64,000 nt of DNA from Cytobacillus oceanisediminis (GCF_004366035.1 NZ_SOEE01000009.1:159971-223970), one strand, 5' to 3'. Shown: positions 40,491 to 51,278, numbered from the stretch's first letter. Numbers and translations: made by a program. Notes: generated by a model from the letters alone, not told the origin.

Positions 40491-42195
40491 ACGATTCATC
40501 TTTCAATTTTTTGTCCAATTGATTACCGTTTTTGTGCTCTTTTTTATCATTCTGATTTCTTTTTGGGCTTTTCTTGGTTTTTCAATGATGGATTTCGAGT
40601 CCAAACAGGATCTCTCCAAAGCTGAAGATTATTTTGTATCTGACCATGTTAGCTTTAAAGACGGGAAGGCTGTTTTTAAAGAGGAATTGAAAAGACTGGC
40701 AAAAGAACAGAATGGATGGCTCCTTGCCATTAATGAAGCCGGAGATGTTCTGGGCACTTTCAATATGCCGGATAAAGCTCCTAAAAAGTTAAAGAAAAGT
40801 GAAATCGCCGCCATTACTTATGGGGAAAGCAGTGAAGCCCATTATACATATTGGAAGATCGGCACTAAACCGTATTTTGTCCTTTTTGGAAAAGCCAAGG
40901 CTGAGACTAAACTTCTGAATCAAATATCCCCACGTGTGGATTGGAAACAACAGAAGCTGAACCTTTCTGAAAACGCAGAGAACGAACTATCCAGGAAAAA
41001 TGCCTGGGTCCAGCTTATTACTCCCACAGGTACTGTAGTGGATGGGTATGGAACCAAAAATCAGCGAAACAAATACTCAGTCAAAGAGCTATTCGCAGAG
41101 CAGGATACGGAAGGCAGCACACCAGCAGTGTACTTTGATCCAAACACAGAAAGTGCCATCCTGTTAGGGATTCCTGCTGACAATAAGGCTTCGACTCTGG
41201 AAAAAAGTTTATTTGAAAGTCTAAATAGAAGTCTCATTATCATTTTTGTCATGGCATTTCTGCTGCTTCTGTGGGGAACTCTCTGGTATGCGCGCAAATT
41301 CGGTGTTCCTCTGCTGACATTAATGAAATGGATTCAAAACCTTGGGAGAGGGCTATATCAGGAGCCTGCAGATGTCTATGGCCGGCCGGTAACACTCAGC
41401 AGAAAAGGAAAATTGAAAAGAAAGTTCCGTCTTTATAAAGAATTGATTGCAACCTTAACACAGCTTACCGAAACTCTTCAGCAAAATGAGAAGCAGCAGC
41501 GGATAATGGCCAATACAAGAGAAGAATGGATCAGCGGCCTTTCCCATGATTTAAAAACTCCGCTATCCTCCATTTCCGGATATGCTCAAATGCTTGCCTC
41601 CAATGATTACACATGGTCCGAAAAGGAAACAAAGGAGTTCGCCCTTATAATGGCTGAAAAGTCGGATTACATGATGGATCTGCTGGAGGACTTAACGTTA
41701 ACCTACCGTCTCAAGAACAATGCTCTCCCAATTGCCAAAATGCCAACCGGCTTAAACGAATTCATTCGCCGAATCATCATTCATTACATTAATGATCCAG
41801 TCTATCAGGACAGAACATTCCATTTCATTCCGCATCCTGAATCCATTACGGCTTCCATTGATCCCAAATGGTTTCAGCGGATTTTGGATAATATCATAGC
41901 CAACGCGATTAAATATAACCCGCCAGGCACAGCCATTTCCGTTAGCCTCTCTTCCATAGAAGAACATCTGATTGTCATTAACATTAAGGATGATGGCATC
42001 GGCATGGACAGTGCCACACTTGGAAAGCTCTTCAGCCGCTACTATAGAGGAACCCATACAGGAGAAACCGGAAGCGGATCAGGACTTGGCATGGCCATCA
42101 CCAAACAGCTTGTCCACCTCCATGGAGGTACCATCAATGTTCAAAGCGAGCCGCAAATCGGCACCCTTATCCGGATTATGCTGCCAGTCGATTAA
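40477..42195 (+). CDS. Sensor histidine kinase
   Basis: 572 residues: helix 1 (about 10-32), a large extracytoplasmic domain of about 210 residues, helix 2 (about 245-267), HisKA with H-box EEWISGLSHDLKTPLSSISG and HATPase with NIIANAIKYNPPG, DDGIGM and GSGSGLGMAI. The long sensor domain sets it apart from intramembrane BceS-type kinases. The start is ATG 40477, which overlaps the regulator gene by 14 nt with GGAAGG upstream. Confidence 0.92.
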   Translation: MNIHRRFIFQFFVQLITVFVLFFIILISFWAFLGFSMMDFESKQDLSKAEDYFVSDHVSFKDGKAVFKEELKRLAKEQNGWLLAINEAGDVLGTFNMPDKAPKKLKKSEIAAITYGESSEAHYTYWKIGTKPYFVLFGKAKAETKLLNQISPRVDWKQQKLNLSENAENELSRKNAWVQLITPTGTVVDGYGTKNQRNKYSVKELFAEQDTEGSTPAVYFDPNTESAILLGIPADNKASTLEKSLFESLNRSLIIIFVMAFLLLLWGTLWYARKFGVPLLTLMKWIQNLGRGLYQEPADVYGRPVTLSRKGKLKRKFRLYKELIATLTQLTETLQQNEKQQRIMANTREEWISGLSHDLKTPLSSISGYAQMLASNDYTWSEKETKEFALIMAEKSDYMMDLLEDLTLTYRLKNNALPIAKMPTGLNEFIRRIIIHYINDPVYQDRTFHFIPHPESITASIDPKWFQRILDNIIANAIKYNPPGTAISVSLSSIEEHLIVINIKDDGIGMDSATLGKLFSRYYRGTHTGETGSGSGLGMAITKQLVHLHGGTINVQSEPQIGTLIRIMLPVD

Positions 42196-42232
42196 CACAG
42201 CAAAAGAGTGCAAAGTGCACTCTTTTGCTGTA
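42196..42232 (+). terminator. Terminator of the two-component operon
   Basis: ACAGCAAAAGAGTGCA pairs with TGCACTCTTTTGCTGT around a 3-nt loop, directly after the kinase stop codon; an almost perfect 16-bp stem. The T run is inside the stem, so it could also be a processing or bidirectional element. Confidence 0.75.
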
Positions 42233-42241
42233 TATTGCAAT

Positions 42242-42261
42242 TCAATCAAACGTTTGATTGA
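42242..42261. repeat. Perfect 20-bp palindrome
   Basis: TCAATCAAACGTTTGATTGA, fully self-complementary, in the short gap between convergent genes. It has the look of a TetR-family operator but no gene starts nearby. Confidence 0.6.
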
Positions 42262-42292
42262 TATTTTTGAGTTCTGTGAATGCCATCTTTTA

Positions 42293-42673
42293 TCAATAAA
42301 TCCTCGAATAAATAACAAATGATAAAAACACGGTACAAATCAGCAAAGTCGATAAAATATTAACGGCTTCACTTGCCGTTAATAAAATTAGATCCAGTTT
42401 CAGCCCCAGGTTAAATGCAATTAAATACATCATCATGGCAAAAAAAGAGACAAACATCCCTTTTTCCCTGATCAGCTTCATCCGCTCATCTTTCTGTTTA
42501 AATTGAGGATACAAATAGCTTAAGCAAAAACACATTACCGCCATTCCAATCATGATATATGACTCGGACGGCGGGGCAGAATCAGCCATAACCCCTGCAT
42601 AGACGATAAAACCGCTCATCGCCAAAAAGAATAATCCTAAAATGAGAAATGTAATCTGATACCGATCCTTCAA
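42293..42673 (-). CDS. Membrane protein paired with an XRE regulator
   Basis: 126 residues with four helices in two pairs (about 8-28, 36-54, 72-92 and 98-120) separated by a polar loop (PQFKQKDERMKLIREKG). This DUF2178-like type is usually found directly after a small XRE regulator, as here (13-nt gap), and may act as its membrane partner. The function is unknown. Confidence 0.75.
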   Translation of the reverse strand: MKDRYQITFLILGLFFLAMSGFIVYAGVMADSAPPSESYIMIGMAVMCFCLSYLYPQFKQKDERMKLIREKGMFVSFFAMMMYLIAFNLGLKLDLILLTASEAVNILSTLLICTVFLSFVIYSRIY

Positions 42674-42685
42674 TCCGGCTCCCCC

Positions 42686-42889
42686 TTAATCTTTTTTTCC
42701 TTCATAAATAAATAATTCTTCAATTGTGGTACTAAATGTCCTTGCCAATTCGAATGCGAGCGGGAGGGAGGGATAATACTTGCCCTTCTCTATGGATATT
42801 ACTGTCTGCCTGGAGACCCCAAGTTTAGCCGCCAGCCTATCCTGTGAAAAGCCATGCCTTTTGCGAAACTCGACTAAATTATTTTTCAA
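42686..42889 (-). CDS. XRE-family regulator
   Basis: 67 residues, essentially one helix-turn-helix: FRKRHGFSQDRLAAKLGVSRQTVISIEKGKYYPSLPLAFELARTF. The start is TTG 42889, 6 nt after GAGGTG and matching where relatives begin (MKNxxxELR); the frame is open to 42907. An inverted repeat at 42920-42953 lies in its promoter, suggesting autoregulation. It pairs with the membrane protein downstream. Confidence 0.88.
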   Translation of the reverse strand: MKNNLVEFRKRHGFSQDRLAAKLGVSRQTVISIEKGKYYPSLPLAFELARTFSTTIEELFIYEGKKD

Positions 42890-42919
42890 TTCGTTCACCT
42901 CACCCAAAGTACAGGTTAA

Positions 42920-42953
42920 TGTAAAGTTTCTTTAACGTCAAGTAAACTTTACA
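42920..42953. promoter_or_regulatory. Inverted repeat at the XRE promoter
   Basis: TGTAAAGTTT (42920-42929) and AAACTTTACA (42944-42953), perfect 10-bp arms with a 14-nt spacer. A TTGACG -35-like box on the minus strand lies inside the spacer, so binding would block the promoter. Confidence 0.6.
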
Positions 42954-43110
42954 TCATTAACAGAAAAATACAGCATACATACCAAAGTACTTCTCTATGT
43001 TTTAATTTTTTTATTTCCCTGAGTGTCCGAAAAACTTAAGGCATAGCCTCATAAAAAGAATGCAAACTAAAAACGCACATGCCTTAATGAAAATAAAGGG
43101 GGTGAAAATC

Positions 43111-43251
43111 ATGGAAAAGAACAAAAAGAACCAAAAGAACCAATCAAATCATAAGAATAATGCACTTCCAAAAGATACAGAATTTGCGGATGACAGAGAA
43201 AATGGTCTTGAAAGAGTCGCTTTAAAAGCTCAAAGAGACAACACCAAGTAA
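43111..43251 (+). CDS. Small hydrophilic protein (46 aa)
   Basis: 46 residues, Lys/Asn/Gln-rich N-terminus (MEKNKKNQKNQSNHKNNALP) and an acidic C-terminal half (DTEFADDRENGLERVALK). The composition resembles minor small spore proteins, but no SASP motif is present. ATG 43111 lies 8 nt after AAAGGGGGTG. The frame is open farther upstream without a ribosome binding site. Confidence 0.65.
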   Translation: MEKNKKNQKNQSNHKNNALPKDTEFADDRENGLERVALKAQRDNTK

Positions 43252-43276
43252 GCCATTTGGGACAGTTAAACTGTCC

Positions 43277-43636
43277 CTATTTCCCCCTGTCATTACGGCC
43301 AAAATGCATGTGGTATACCTTTCTTGTTTTAGTTTCAGCTTCTATATTGCTGATAAATCGTTCTTTAACCTCTTCCATCAGCATACTCGCAAGCTTTTCA
43401 AGCCTTTTTGGACCGAATCCGGTCAATTTTTCAGAGATTATCACCTTGAGCTCTCCATATTGCTTATACATTCGAATGCTTCCATGCCCAGTTCTTTTTG
43501 TTTTTCCTGCAGTAAAATCAAAATCATATTTTTGCTCAATAAAGGAAGAAACCTCGGGAAGACCCAAATTCTCATATAACGGCGGAAATTGATGATGGAC
43601 AGGAGGATCGGTAAAACGTATGGAATCTATGTTCAT
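43277..43636 (-). CDS. Hypothetical protein
   Basis: 119 residues, soluble, no recognised domain. The C-terminal half has EKLTGFGPKRLEKLASMLMEEVKERF, a helix with mixed charge. The start is ATG 43636, 5 nt after GAGGAGAGGG; the frame is open to 43675. It is a single gene between the small hydrophilic protein and a VOC gene. Confidence 0.65.
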   Translation of the reverse strand: MNIDSIRFTDPPVHHQFPPLYENLGLPEVSSFIEQKYDFDFTAGKTKRTGHGSIRMYKQYGELKVIISEKLTGFGPKRLEKLASMLMEEVKERFISNIEAETKTRKVYHMHFGRNDRGK

Positions 43637-43770
43637 AATCCCTCTCCTCTCAATGTTTACAGTAATTATCTCCAATTAGGAGTAAATTCACGCGAACCTT
43701 TCCATACTGAAATTGTTTTTCCCGCAATGGACTGATAAAATCCTTATTATAAAAAAAGGAGAACTTAGCT

Positions 43771-44148
43771 ATGATCAATAAAATTGGAAAAATCACAGTA
43801 TACGTTGAAGACCAGGAAAAGGCAAAAGATTTTTGGCTGAATAAAATGGGGTTTGTTCTAAAGCTCGAACAGCCTATGGGACCAAATGCTGCCTGGATTG
43901 AAGTTGGTCCAAGCAATGAAGAATTTATAACTTTAGTTCTTTATTCAAAGGCAGCCATGGAACAGCAAAACCCATCTGCAATTGCCCACCCATCCATCCT
44001 TTTCAGCACATCTGATATTGAAGCTGCCTATGAACAAATGAAACAAAATGGCGTGGAAGTTGAAGATATGCTAAAAATGCCTTTTGGAACTATGTTTACG
44101 TTTAAAGACCAGGATGGAAACAACTACTTATTGAGAGAGGATAAGTAA
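43771..44148 (+). CDS. VOC-family (glyoxalase/bleomycin-resistance fold) protein
   Basis: 125 residues, two beta-alpha-beta-beta-beta modules. It starts INKIGKITVYVEDQEKAKDFW and ends GTMFTFKDQDGNNYLLRED, as in many Bacillus VOC proteins; candidate metal ligands are His in AIAHPSILF and Glu in the LLRED end. The substrate is unknown. ATG 43771 follows AAAGGAG. Confidence 0.87.
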   Translation: MINKIGKITVYVEDQEKAKDFWLNKMGFVLKLEQPMGPNAAWIEVGPSNEEFITLVLYSKAAMEQQNPSAIAHPSILFSTSDIEAAYEQMKQNGVEVEDMLKMPFGTMFTFKDQDGNNYLLREDK

Positions 44149-44156
44149 TTCTAAGA

Positions 44157-44196
44157 AGACCTGTCCTTCAAATGCGGAGTGAACAGGTCTTTTTTC
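44157..44196 (+). terminator. Terminator between VOC genes
   Basis: AAGACCTGT pairs with ACAGGTCTT and is followed by TTTTTC. It lies just downstream of the VOC gene at 43771 and can also serve the convergent gene. Confidence 0.85.
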
Positions 44197-44198
44197 GC

Positions 44199-44702
44199 TT
44201 AGCCTTCAAATGCTTTCTTCAAAGTATTCAAATCAATCTTTTTCTCCATTTGGAGCAATGCCTTCATTACTCGCTCAGTTTTTTCAGAATCATGGCTGCT
44301 GATCATTTCGCTTAAATCTGCAGGTACGATTTGCCAGGATACGCCAAACTGATCCTTAAGCCAGCCGCAAGCCTGTGCCTTCATGTCCCCGCCTTCACAG
44401 AGCTTTTCCCAATAGTAGTCTATTTCTTCTTGATTCTCACAATTGACTATAAATGATATAGCCTCATTAAACCTAAATTTTGGCCCGCCATTCAGAGCAG
44501 TAAACTCCTGTCCTTCCAGCTGGAATTTCACAGTCATAACCTTTCCCTCTGTCATGCCGCTAAGTTCGTGTCTTTCATTTCCATAGCGGGTTATCTTGCT
44601 GATAGCTGAGTTCTTAAAAATCGATGTATAAAAGTTTGCTGCCTCTTCAGCTTCTGTATTAAACCATAAGTTTGGTGTGATTTTTTGGATTTTCTGTTTC
44701 AT
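44199..44702 (-). CDS. PhnB-like VOC protein
   Basis: 167 residues of the PhnB/3-demethylubiquinone methyltransferase-like VOC group: TPNLWFNTEAEEAANFYTSIF, GKVMTVKFQLEGQEFTALNGGP, INCENQEEIDYYWEKLCEGG-like block and WLKDQFGVSWQIVP. Function unknown despite the historical names. ATG 44702 follows GGAG. It is convergent to the other VOC gene. Confidence 0.88.
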   Translation of the reverse strand: MKQKIQKITPNLWFNTEAEEAANFYTSIFKNSAISKITRYGNERHELSGMTEGKVMTVKFQLEGQEFTALNGGPKFRFNEAISFIVNCENQEEIDYYWEKLCEGGDMKAQACGWLKDQFGVSWQIVPADLSEMISSHDSEKTERVMKALLQMEKKIDLNTLKKAFEG

Positions 44703-44829
44703 GCTATCAACTCCTGTTTAGATGCTCTTCACCTTCATTTTAGCCTAATTTCGAGTTTGATATTTAAAGTACTTACTATTTGTCTATTAGTCAATAGAGC
44801 CTGTCACTCTTAGCGACAGGCAAAACTCA

Positions 44830-45849
44830 TTATCCCAGGAAACGATGATACAGGTTCTTGGCCTGGAGAATGTCTCTTACCCCGTGTACCAGCACTCTTC
44901 CATCCTTAAATACAACCACTCTGGCCTGATTGATCTTAAATGAGAGCAAATAAGGGTTGCTCTCTACATTGATACCTTGAGAGACCAGGGATTTTTCCAG
45001 ATAAGCAACATCCACATCTTGAAGGGCTGAAGGCCGGATTTGAACGGTATCCCTTCCGCAAAGCAGTGCTGTTTTTGTCTGATTTCTATAATCCAGGAAC
45101 GGATAAACTGGATTAGCCCCGCACGTTAAGCAATGCGGATTCTTTAAGGAAGAAACATTAACAGAACTAAAATGATTTTTCCATACATCAAAAGAAACAA
45201 GTGTCCCGCGTAAGGATTCAAAGTCTTCTGCTAATATCTTTAATGCCTCAGCAGACTGGTGAGCCGCAACCATTTGAATAGCCGGCTGAATAACACCAGC
45301 CGTATCGCAGGTAGTCCCCCCCAATGGCAATTTGTCCATCAGGCAATTCAGGCACGGTGACACTCCAGGCAAGAAGGTATAGCTTAAACCATAGCTCCCC
45401 ACACAGCCTCCATATATCCAGGGAATCCGGTGCTTCTGAGATATATCATTGACCAGAAAGCGAATGTCAAAATTATCCGTTGAGTCAATGATTAAATCAA
45501 CACCCTCAATCAGCTCTTCAATTTCCTGTATTCCTACATCCATAATACGGGCGATAACTTCCACCTCTGAATTGATGGCTTTTAGGCGGTTAGCCGCTGC
45601 TATCGCTTTTGGCGTTTTTCGAACAGCATCTCCTTCACAATAAAGCTGCTGGCGCTGCAGGTTGCTCCACTCCACATAATCTCGATCGGCAATAGTTAAT
45701 TTACCGACACCAGCCCTTGTGAGGGTTTCTGCATTTGCCGCCCCTAATGCACCAGCCCCTACAATCAAGGCGTGTTTTTCCCTCAGCTTTTTCTGTCCTT
45801 CTTTGCCAATCGGAGGAAATAACATCTGGCGGGAGTATCGCTCATTCAA
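44830..45849 (-). CDS. thiF: Sulfur-carrier adenylyltransferase
   Basis: 339 residues, E1-like. The nucleotide site [19 protein letters not shown] (about 30), the [13 protein letters not shown] block and Cys pairs CLNC and CLTC for zinc are present. It adenylates the C-terminal glycine of ThiS for sulfur transfer in thiazole synthesis. The start is TTG 45849, overlapping the thiG stop by 4 nt, with GGAAGG upstream. It is last in the tenI-thiO-thiS-thiG-thiF operon; no thiD follows in this window. Confidence 0.9.
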   Translation of the reverse strand: MNERYSRQMLFPPIGKEGQKKLREKHALIVGAGALGAANAETLTRAGVGKLTIADRDYVEWSNLQRQQLYCEGDAVRKTPKAIAAANRLKAINSEVEVIARIMDVGIQEIEELIEGVDLIIDSTDNFDIRFLVNDISQKHRIPWIYGGCVGSYGLSYTFLPGVSPCLNCLMDKLPLGGTTCDTAGVIQPAIQMVAAHQSAEALKILAEDFESLRGTLVSFDVWKNHFSSVNVSSLKNPHCLTCGANPVYPFLDYRNQTKTALLCGRDTVQIRPSALQDVDVAYLEKSLVSQGINVESNPYLLSFKINQARVVVFKDGRVLVHGVRDILQAKNLYHRFLG

Positions 45850-46613
45850 CTAAAAACCATTCCTTCCGCCGGACTGCTTGCTGATGCATAACGTTTTTTG
45901 GGCATTCGGCCTGCTTCATAGCCCAGCCTCCCTGCTTCAATGGCGAGTTTCATTGCTTTTGCCATTTTTACAGGATCATCGGCAGAGGAGACTGCCGTAT
46001 TTAATAACACCCCATCTGCTCCAAGCTCCATTGCCAATGCCGCATCTGCCGGGCTCCCAATTCCAGCATCCACAATAATCGGCACAGTAGCCTGTTCAGT
46101 AATAAATTGAAGATTAATAGGATTAATGATTCCCTGCCCTGAGCCAATTGGCGAAGCACATGGCATGACCGCATGGCAGCCTAGTTCTTCAAGTTTTCGG
46201 GCAAGCACGACATCATCAGAAGTATAGGGAAGAACAATAAATCCCTCGTCTAATAGAATTTCCGCTGCTTTTATCGTTTCTATTGGATCGGGAAGAAGCG
46301 TTTTGCTGCATCCAATAACCTCAACCTTGATCATGTCGCAGAGCCCGGAAGCTTTGGATAGCCTTGCTATTCGGACGGCCTCCTCAGCTGTACTTGCTCC
46401 TGCTGTATTAGGGAGTAATTTATATTTCTGTAAATCCAGCTTTTCCAAAAAGTTGGGCTGGTTCGCTTCAAAAATGTTCATACGGCGTACAGCAAACGTA
46501 AGCACATCTGTTTCCGAAGCTTCTACAGCTTCCCTTTGCACATCAAAGTTTGGATATTTTCCTGTTCCTAACAGCAGCCGAGAATTAAATTCATATGGTC
46601 CAATTTTCAACAA
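45846..46613 (-). CDS. thiG: Thiazole synthase
   Basis: 255 residues, TIM barrel. The Schiff-base lysine is in MIKVEVIG (about 97), with the phosphate site [25 protein letters not shown] near the C-terminus. It makes the thiazole phosphate from deoxyxylulose phosphate, ThiS thiocarboxylate and dehydroglycine. It begins 1 nt after the thiS stop codon. Under TPP riboswitch control through the tenI leader. Confidence 0.95.
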   Translation of the reverse strand: MLKIGPYEFNSRLLLGTGKYPNFDVQREAVEASETDVLTFAVRRMNIFEANQPNFLEKLDLQKYKLLPNTAGASTAEEAVRIARLSKASGLCDMIKVEVIGCSKTLLPDPIETIKAAEILLDEGFIVLPYTSDDVVLARKLEELGCHAVMPCASPIGSGQGIINPINLQFITEQATVPIIVDAGIGSPADAALAMELGADGVLLNTAVSSADDPVKMAKAMKLAIEAGRLGYEAGRMPKKRYASASSPAEGMVFS

Positions 46614-46614
46614 A

Positions 46615-46818
46615 TCATCCGCCTCCTACAAAGTGTACAATTTCGATTCGATCTCCATCTGTCAGTATGGTTTCAGCATGCATGGATTTATCCAAAATAT
46701 GCTGGTTTAGTTCGACAATGACTACCTTTTGCTCCAAATTAAAGTGCTCGAGCAGACGTGAAACAGAATTAACTGTTTCCGGCAGCACCATAGCATCTCC
46801 GTTAATGACAACATTCAT
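46615..46818 (-). CDS. thiS: Sulfur carrier protein ThiS
   Basis: 67 residues, ubiquitin-like, ending in the essential Gly-Gly (VGGG). It starts at ATG 46818, overlapping the thiO stop by 4 nt; the frame extends to 46851 inside thiO. It carries sulfur as a C-terminal thiocarboxylate to ThiG. Confidence 0.93.
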   Translation of the reverse strand: MNVVINGDAMVLPETVNSVSRLLEHFNLEQKVVIVELNQHILDKSMHAETILTDGDRIEIVHFVGGG

Positions 46819-47957
46819 AAAAGCACCCCTTTTGACGAATGGACTAAACATTCAAGGCGGGATAGCTCAAATGGGTTAGGCTGCTCCGTTTTGCCTTCGA
46901 GGATGTCTGCCATCAGCTCTCCTGTTGCCGGGGCAAGGAGGATGCCATTCCGAAAATGCCCAGCTGCAATGTATAACCCTTCACAGGCTGGATGTTGCCC
47001 CAAAAAAGGCAGCCCATCAGCCGATTGCGGACGAATTCCTGTCCAGGCACCTTCCCATTCTGCATGCGCGATTTCCGGAACCAGGTTTTGAGCCTTTTCT
47101 ATCAGCAAGGATATCCCCCCAAAGGTCACCTTCTCATCAAATGAATTTATCTTAACCGTCGCTCCAACTACCAATCTCCCAGATTGCTTTGGAACGATAT
47201 AGCATCCGTGGGAAAAGATCGTTCCCTGTACAAGCGGTTTTTCAATCTTGACTGAGAAGCACTCGCCTTTAACCGGAATAATGGGCAGCGAAAGGCCCGT
47301 TCTTTCAAGAATCTCCCTGCTCCAGGCCCCAGATGCAACAATAACGGAATCTGCCAGAAGTTCTCCCAGGCCGGTTCTGACTCCATAAACCTTTTTTTCT
47401 TTTAAAATAAAATCTGATACATGTGTATACTCATATATTTCTGCGCCAAGGGTTATTGAAGCTTTTGCAAAGGCAAGGGACAATTCATATGCCTGGACCT
47501 GTCCGTCATTCGGTATATACATGGCCCCCCTCAATTTGTTTGATACGAATGGTTCACGTTTGATCAGGTCATCAATCGTAAACCATTCGGCCTGCTCATC
47601 CGCTTTTTGCTGGCTTTCTATCAATCTTTTTAATACCAGCTCCTCTTCTTTATTAGCAGCCACTTTATATACACCCTTATTTTGATAGCCGATGTGCACT
47701 TGTGTTAAATCTTCCAGTTCAGGAATCAGGCTCTGGTACATAGATCGGCTTTTGCATGCCAGCTGGAATAGCGGACCGTCTTCTGTCAGTTCCGTTTGGG
47801 CTCCTAAAATTCCAGCTGCCGCTCCGGAAGCCTTTCCGGCTATTTTTCCCTTATCCAAAACGGCCACTTTACACCCTCTTTTAGCCAGTTGAAAAGCAAT
47901 GGAGCTTCCGTTAATGCCACCACCAACTATAAGGGCATCAAATATTTTCCTCATCAT
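46815..47957 (-). CDS. thiO: Glycine oxidase
   Basis: 380 residues, FAD-dependent. The N-terminal dinucleotide motif is VGGGINGSSIAFQLAKRG, the C-terminal GHFRNGILLAPATGELM binds substrate and flavin. It oxidises glycine to the imine used by ThiG, the aerobic route of Bacillus. It overlaps tenI and thiS by 4 nt each. Confidence 0.93.
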   Translation of the reverse strand: MMRKIFDALIVGGGINGSSIAFQLAKRGCKVAVLDKGKIAGKASGAAAGILGAQTELTEDGPLFQLACKSRSMYQSLIPELEDLTQVHIGYQNKGVYKVAANKEEELVLKRLIESQQKADEQAEWFTIDDLIKREPFVSNKLRGAMYIPNDGQVQAYELSLAFAKASITLGAEIYEYTHVSDFILKEKKVYGVRTGLGELLADSVIVASGAWSREILERTGLSLPIIPVKGECFSVKIEKPLVQGTIFSHGCYIVPKQSGRLVVGATVKINSFDEKVTFGGISLLIEKAQNLVPEIAHAEWEGAWTGIRPQSADGLPFLGQHPACEGLYIAAGHFRNGILLAPATGELMADILEGKTEQPNPFELSRLECLVHSSKGVLL

Positions 47958-48562
47958 TTCCCCTCCGCATTTAACTTATTTGAAAAGAGCTTCGCTGCCT
48001 CTACAGGGTCCTTTGCCTGCAATATCCCTGACATTACAGCAATGCCATCTGCCCCTGCCTCCAAAACCTCTGGGACTTTTTCTGGTTTAATGCCTCCAAT
48101 TGCCAATACCGGAATTTCTACTGCCTTTTTAAGAGCCTGAAGTGACCCAGTGCCCCTTGGCGGAACTCCCTTCTTGGAATCGGTTCTAAATATGTGCCCA
48201 AACAGGACATAATCAGCCCCCTGTTTTGCAGCCTCTTCTGCTTCTTCAAGAGAATGTACAGAACATCCGATGGGCATATCCAGAAAATGCGTTTTGACAA
48301 CATGGACTGGAAGGCTGTGAAAAGCAAGATGAACACCTGTTTTACATGTCCATGCAACATCCACCCGATCATTGATTACAATTTTATGAATGGGGATTCC
48401 TTCATTACAAAGCAGCTCAACCCCTTCATATAGCTCCCTTGAGGTTCGATTTTTTTCCCTTAAGTGGAACTTGTCTGCAAAGGGTGCCACTTTACCTGCT
48501 ATCTCAGCAAAAGCCTCTAGAGAAAGCTTTCCATCTGATATAACATGCAGCTGTTTTTTCAT
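47954..48562 (-). CDS. tenI: Thiazole tautomerase
   Basis: 202 residues, TIM barrel of the ThiE/TenI family. It has LREKNRTSRELYEG and VLFGHIFRTDSKKGVPPRGT in place of the ThiE pyrophosphate site, as in TenI, and GGIKPEKVPEVLEAGADGIAVMSG. It aromatises the thiazole. The start is ATG 48562 after GGGAG; the frame opens at 48577. First gene of the operon behind a TPP riboswitch; tenA is absent from this position. Confidence 0.9.
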   Translation of the reverse strand: MKKQLHVISDGKLSLEAFAEIAGKVAPFADKFHLREKNRTSRELYEGVELLCNEGIPIHKIVINDRVDVAWTCKTGVHLAFHSLPVHVVKTHFLDMPIGCSVHSLEEAEEAAKQGADYVLFGHIFRTDSKKGVPPRGTGSLQALKKAVEIPVLAIGGIKPEKVPEVLEAGADGIAVMSGILQAKDPVEAAKLFSNKLNAEGK

Positions 48563-48602
48563 AGCCGATGCTCCCAAGCTATTTTTAGATTTTCTGTAAA
48601 TA

Positions 48603-48630
48603 AAAAACCACCTTCAAAATAGAAAGTGGG
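48603..48630 (-). terminator. Riboswitch-controlled terminator (tenI)
   Basis: Minus strand CCCACTTTC/GAAGGTGG hairpin followed by TTTTTTA, between the TPP aptamer and tenI; the expression platform. Confidence 0.8.
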
Positions 48631-48662
48631 GGTATGAGGCCCTGGAATATAGACCTGATACT

Positions 48663-48753
48663 CCACTTCCCTACGCTGGTATTCATACCAGATCAGGTTC
48701 CAAGGGTCTTAAAGTATTTGCTTTAATCTCAGCCTGCCAACAGGCACCCCCAG
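48663..48753 (-). ncRNA. TPP riboswitch upstream of tenI operon
   Basis: Minus strand GGGGGTGCC, GGCTGAGA, ACCCTTGGAACCTGATCTGG and the closing GCGTAGGGAAG are the conserved THI-box parts. With thiamine pyrophosphate bound the downstream terminator would form. Confidence 0.95.
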
Positions 48754-48785
48754 CGGATATAAATTTCTATTAAACTATAAAAAGA

Positions 48786-50573
<1,788 letters not shown>

Positions 50574-50636
50574 TCATCTCTCCCTAATTAAAAATGTAAG
50601 GACGAGACCTGGAACCAAGGAAGTGCCAGATATGTA

Positions 50637-50668
50637 AAAAAGCCGGTCCACATAAAGATGGACCGGCT
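50637..50668 (-). terminator. Riboswitch-controlled terminator (thiC)
   Basis: Minus strand AAGCCGGTCCATC/ATGGACCGGCTT-type hairpin followed by TTTTTTAC. Confidence 0.9.
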
Positions 50669-50711
50669 TAAACGCAGATGTCTTTGCACAAAAAAACTCT
50701 TTTGCACATTC

Positions 50712-50806
50712 TAACTTCCCCACGCTGGTATGATCCAGATCAGGTCCAAAGAGTCAAGAAACTTTAGCGCGTTTCTTTCTCAGCCCAAGCTATTGGGCAC
50801 CCCTAG
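50712..50806 (-). ncRNA. TPP riboswitch upstream of thiC
   Basis: Minus strand AGGGGTGCCC, GGGCTGAGA, GACTCTTTGGACCTGATCTGG and GCGTGGGGAAG: all THI-box parts. It is diverged from the tenI copy in the P3 arm. Confidence 0.95.
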
Positions 50807-50993
50807 TTATTGCTATTAAATTCAATTCTAGTATACAGAATGGCGGAAACAAATGAAAGGAATTTTTTTCAGAATTCTGTCAGACGAAAAATTTTGCCTT
50901 TATTCTGCTCCTAACCTCGTTTTCCTTAATTCAGTTTTTTTCTTCTGAATGTACATCAAATCAGCCGCAGACGTTTTCCGCGACTTATGCAGG
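50807..50993. other. Promoter region of thiC
   Basis: About 190 nt between the riboswitch and the acidic lipoprotein gene; no gene visible. The thiC promoter should be in the first half. Confidence 0.5.
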
Positions 50994-51278
50994 TTAATTC
51001 CCGTCAGACTCCTCATCATTCATATCCATATCACTTTCATCCATACTCTCTTCATCTTGTGGTGATTCTTCATTCATGCCGGGCTCCTCCATATCAGATT
51101 CTTCTGATGTGCCAGGATCCTGCATTTCACTATCTTCATTATTGTTTTCTTCCATCTGATTATCTTCCAATTCCACATCTTCCGTTTCCGGAGGCGGATC
51201 CTGTTCATCCGTTCCGCATCCTGCCAACAATAATCCTGCACTCAATGGAATTGATAGCCATAGCTTCTTATCATTCAT
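50994..51278 (-). CDS. Acidic low-complexity lipoprotein
   Basis: 94 residues. The signal peptide ends in lipobox LLAGC (Cys at about 21). The rest is almost purely Glu, Asp, Ser, Met and Asn with repeated units of MEEPGMNEES kind, so it is intrinsically disordered and strongly negative. It could bind cations or be a surface spacer; no domain is present. ATG 51278 follows AAGGAGATGAC. Composition is unlike its neighbours. Confidence 0.7.
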   Translation of the reverse strand: MNDKKLWLSIPLSAGLLLAGCGTDEQDPPPETEDVELEDNQMEENNNEDSEMQDPGTSEESDMEEPGMNEESPQDEESMDESDMDMNDEESDGN

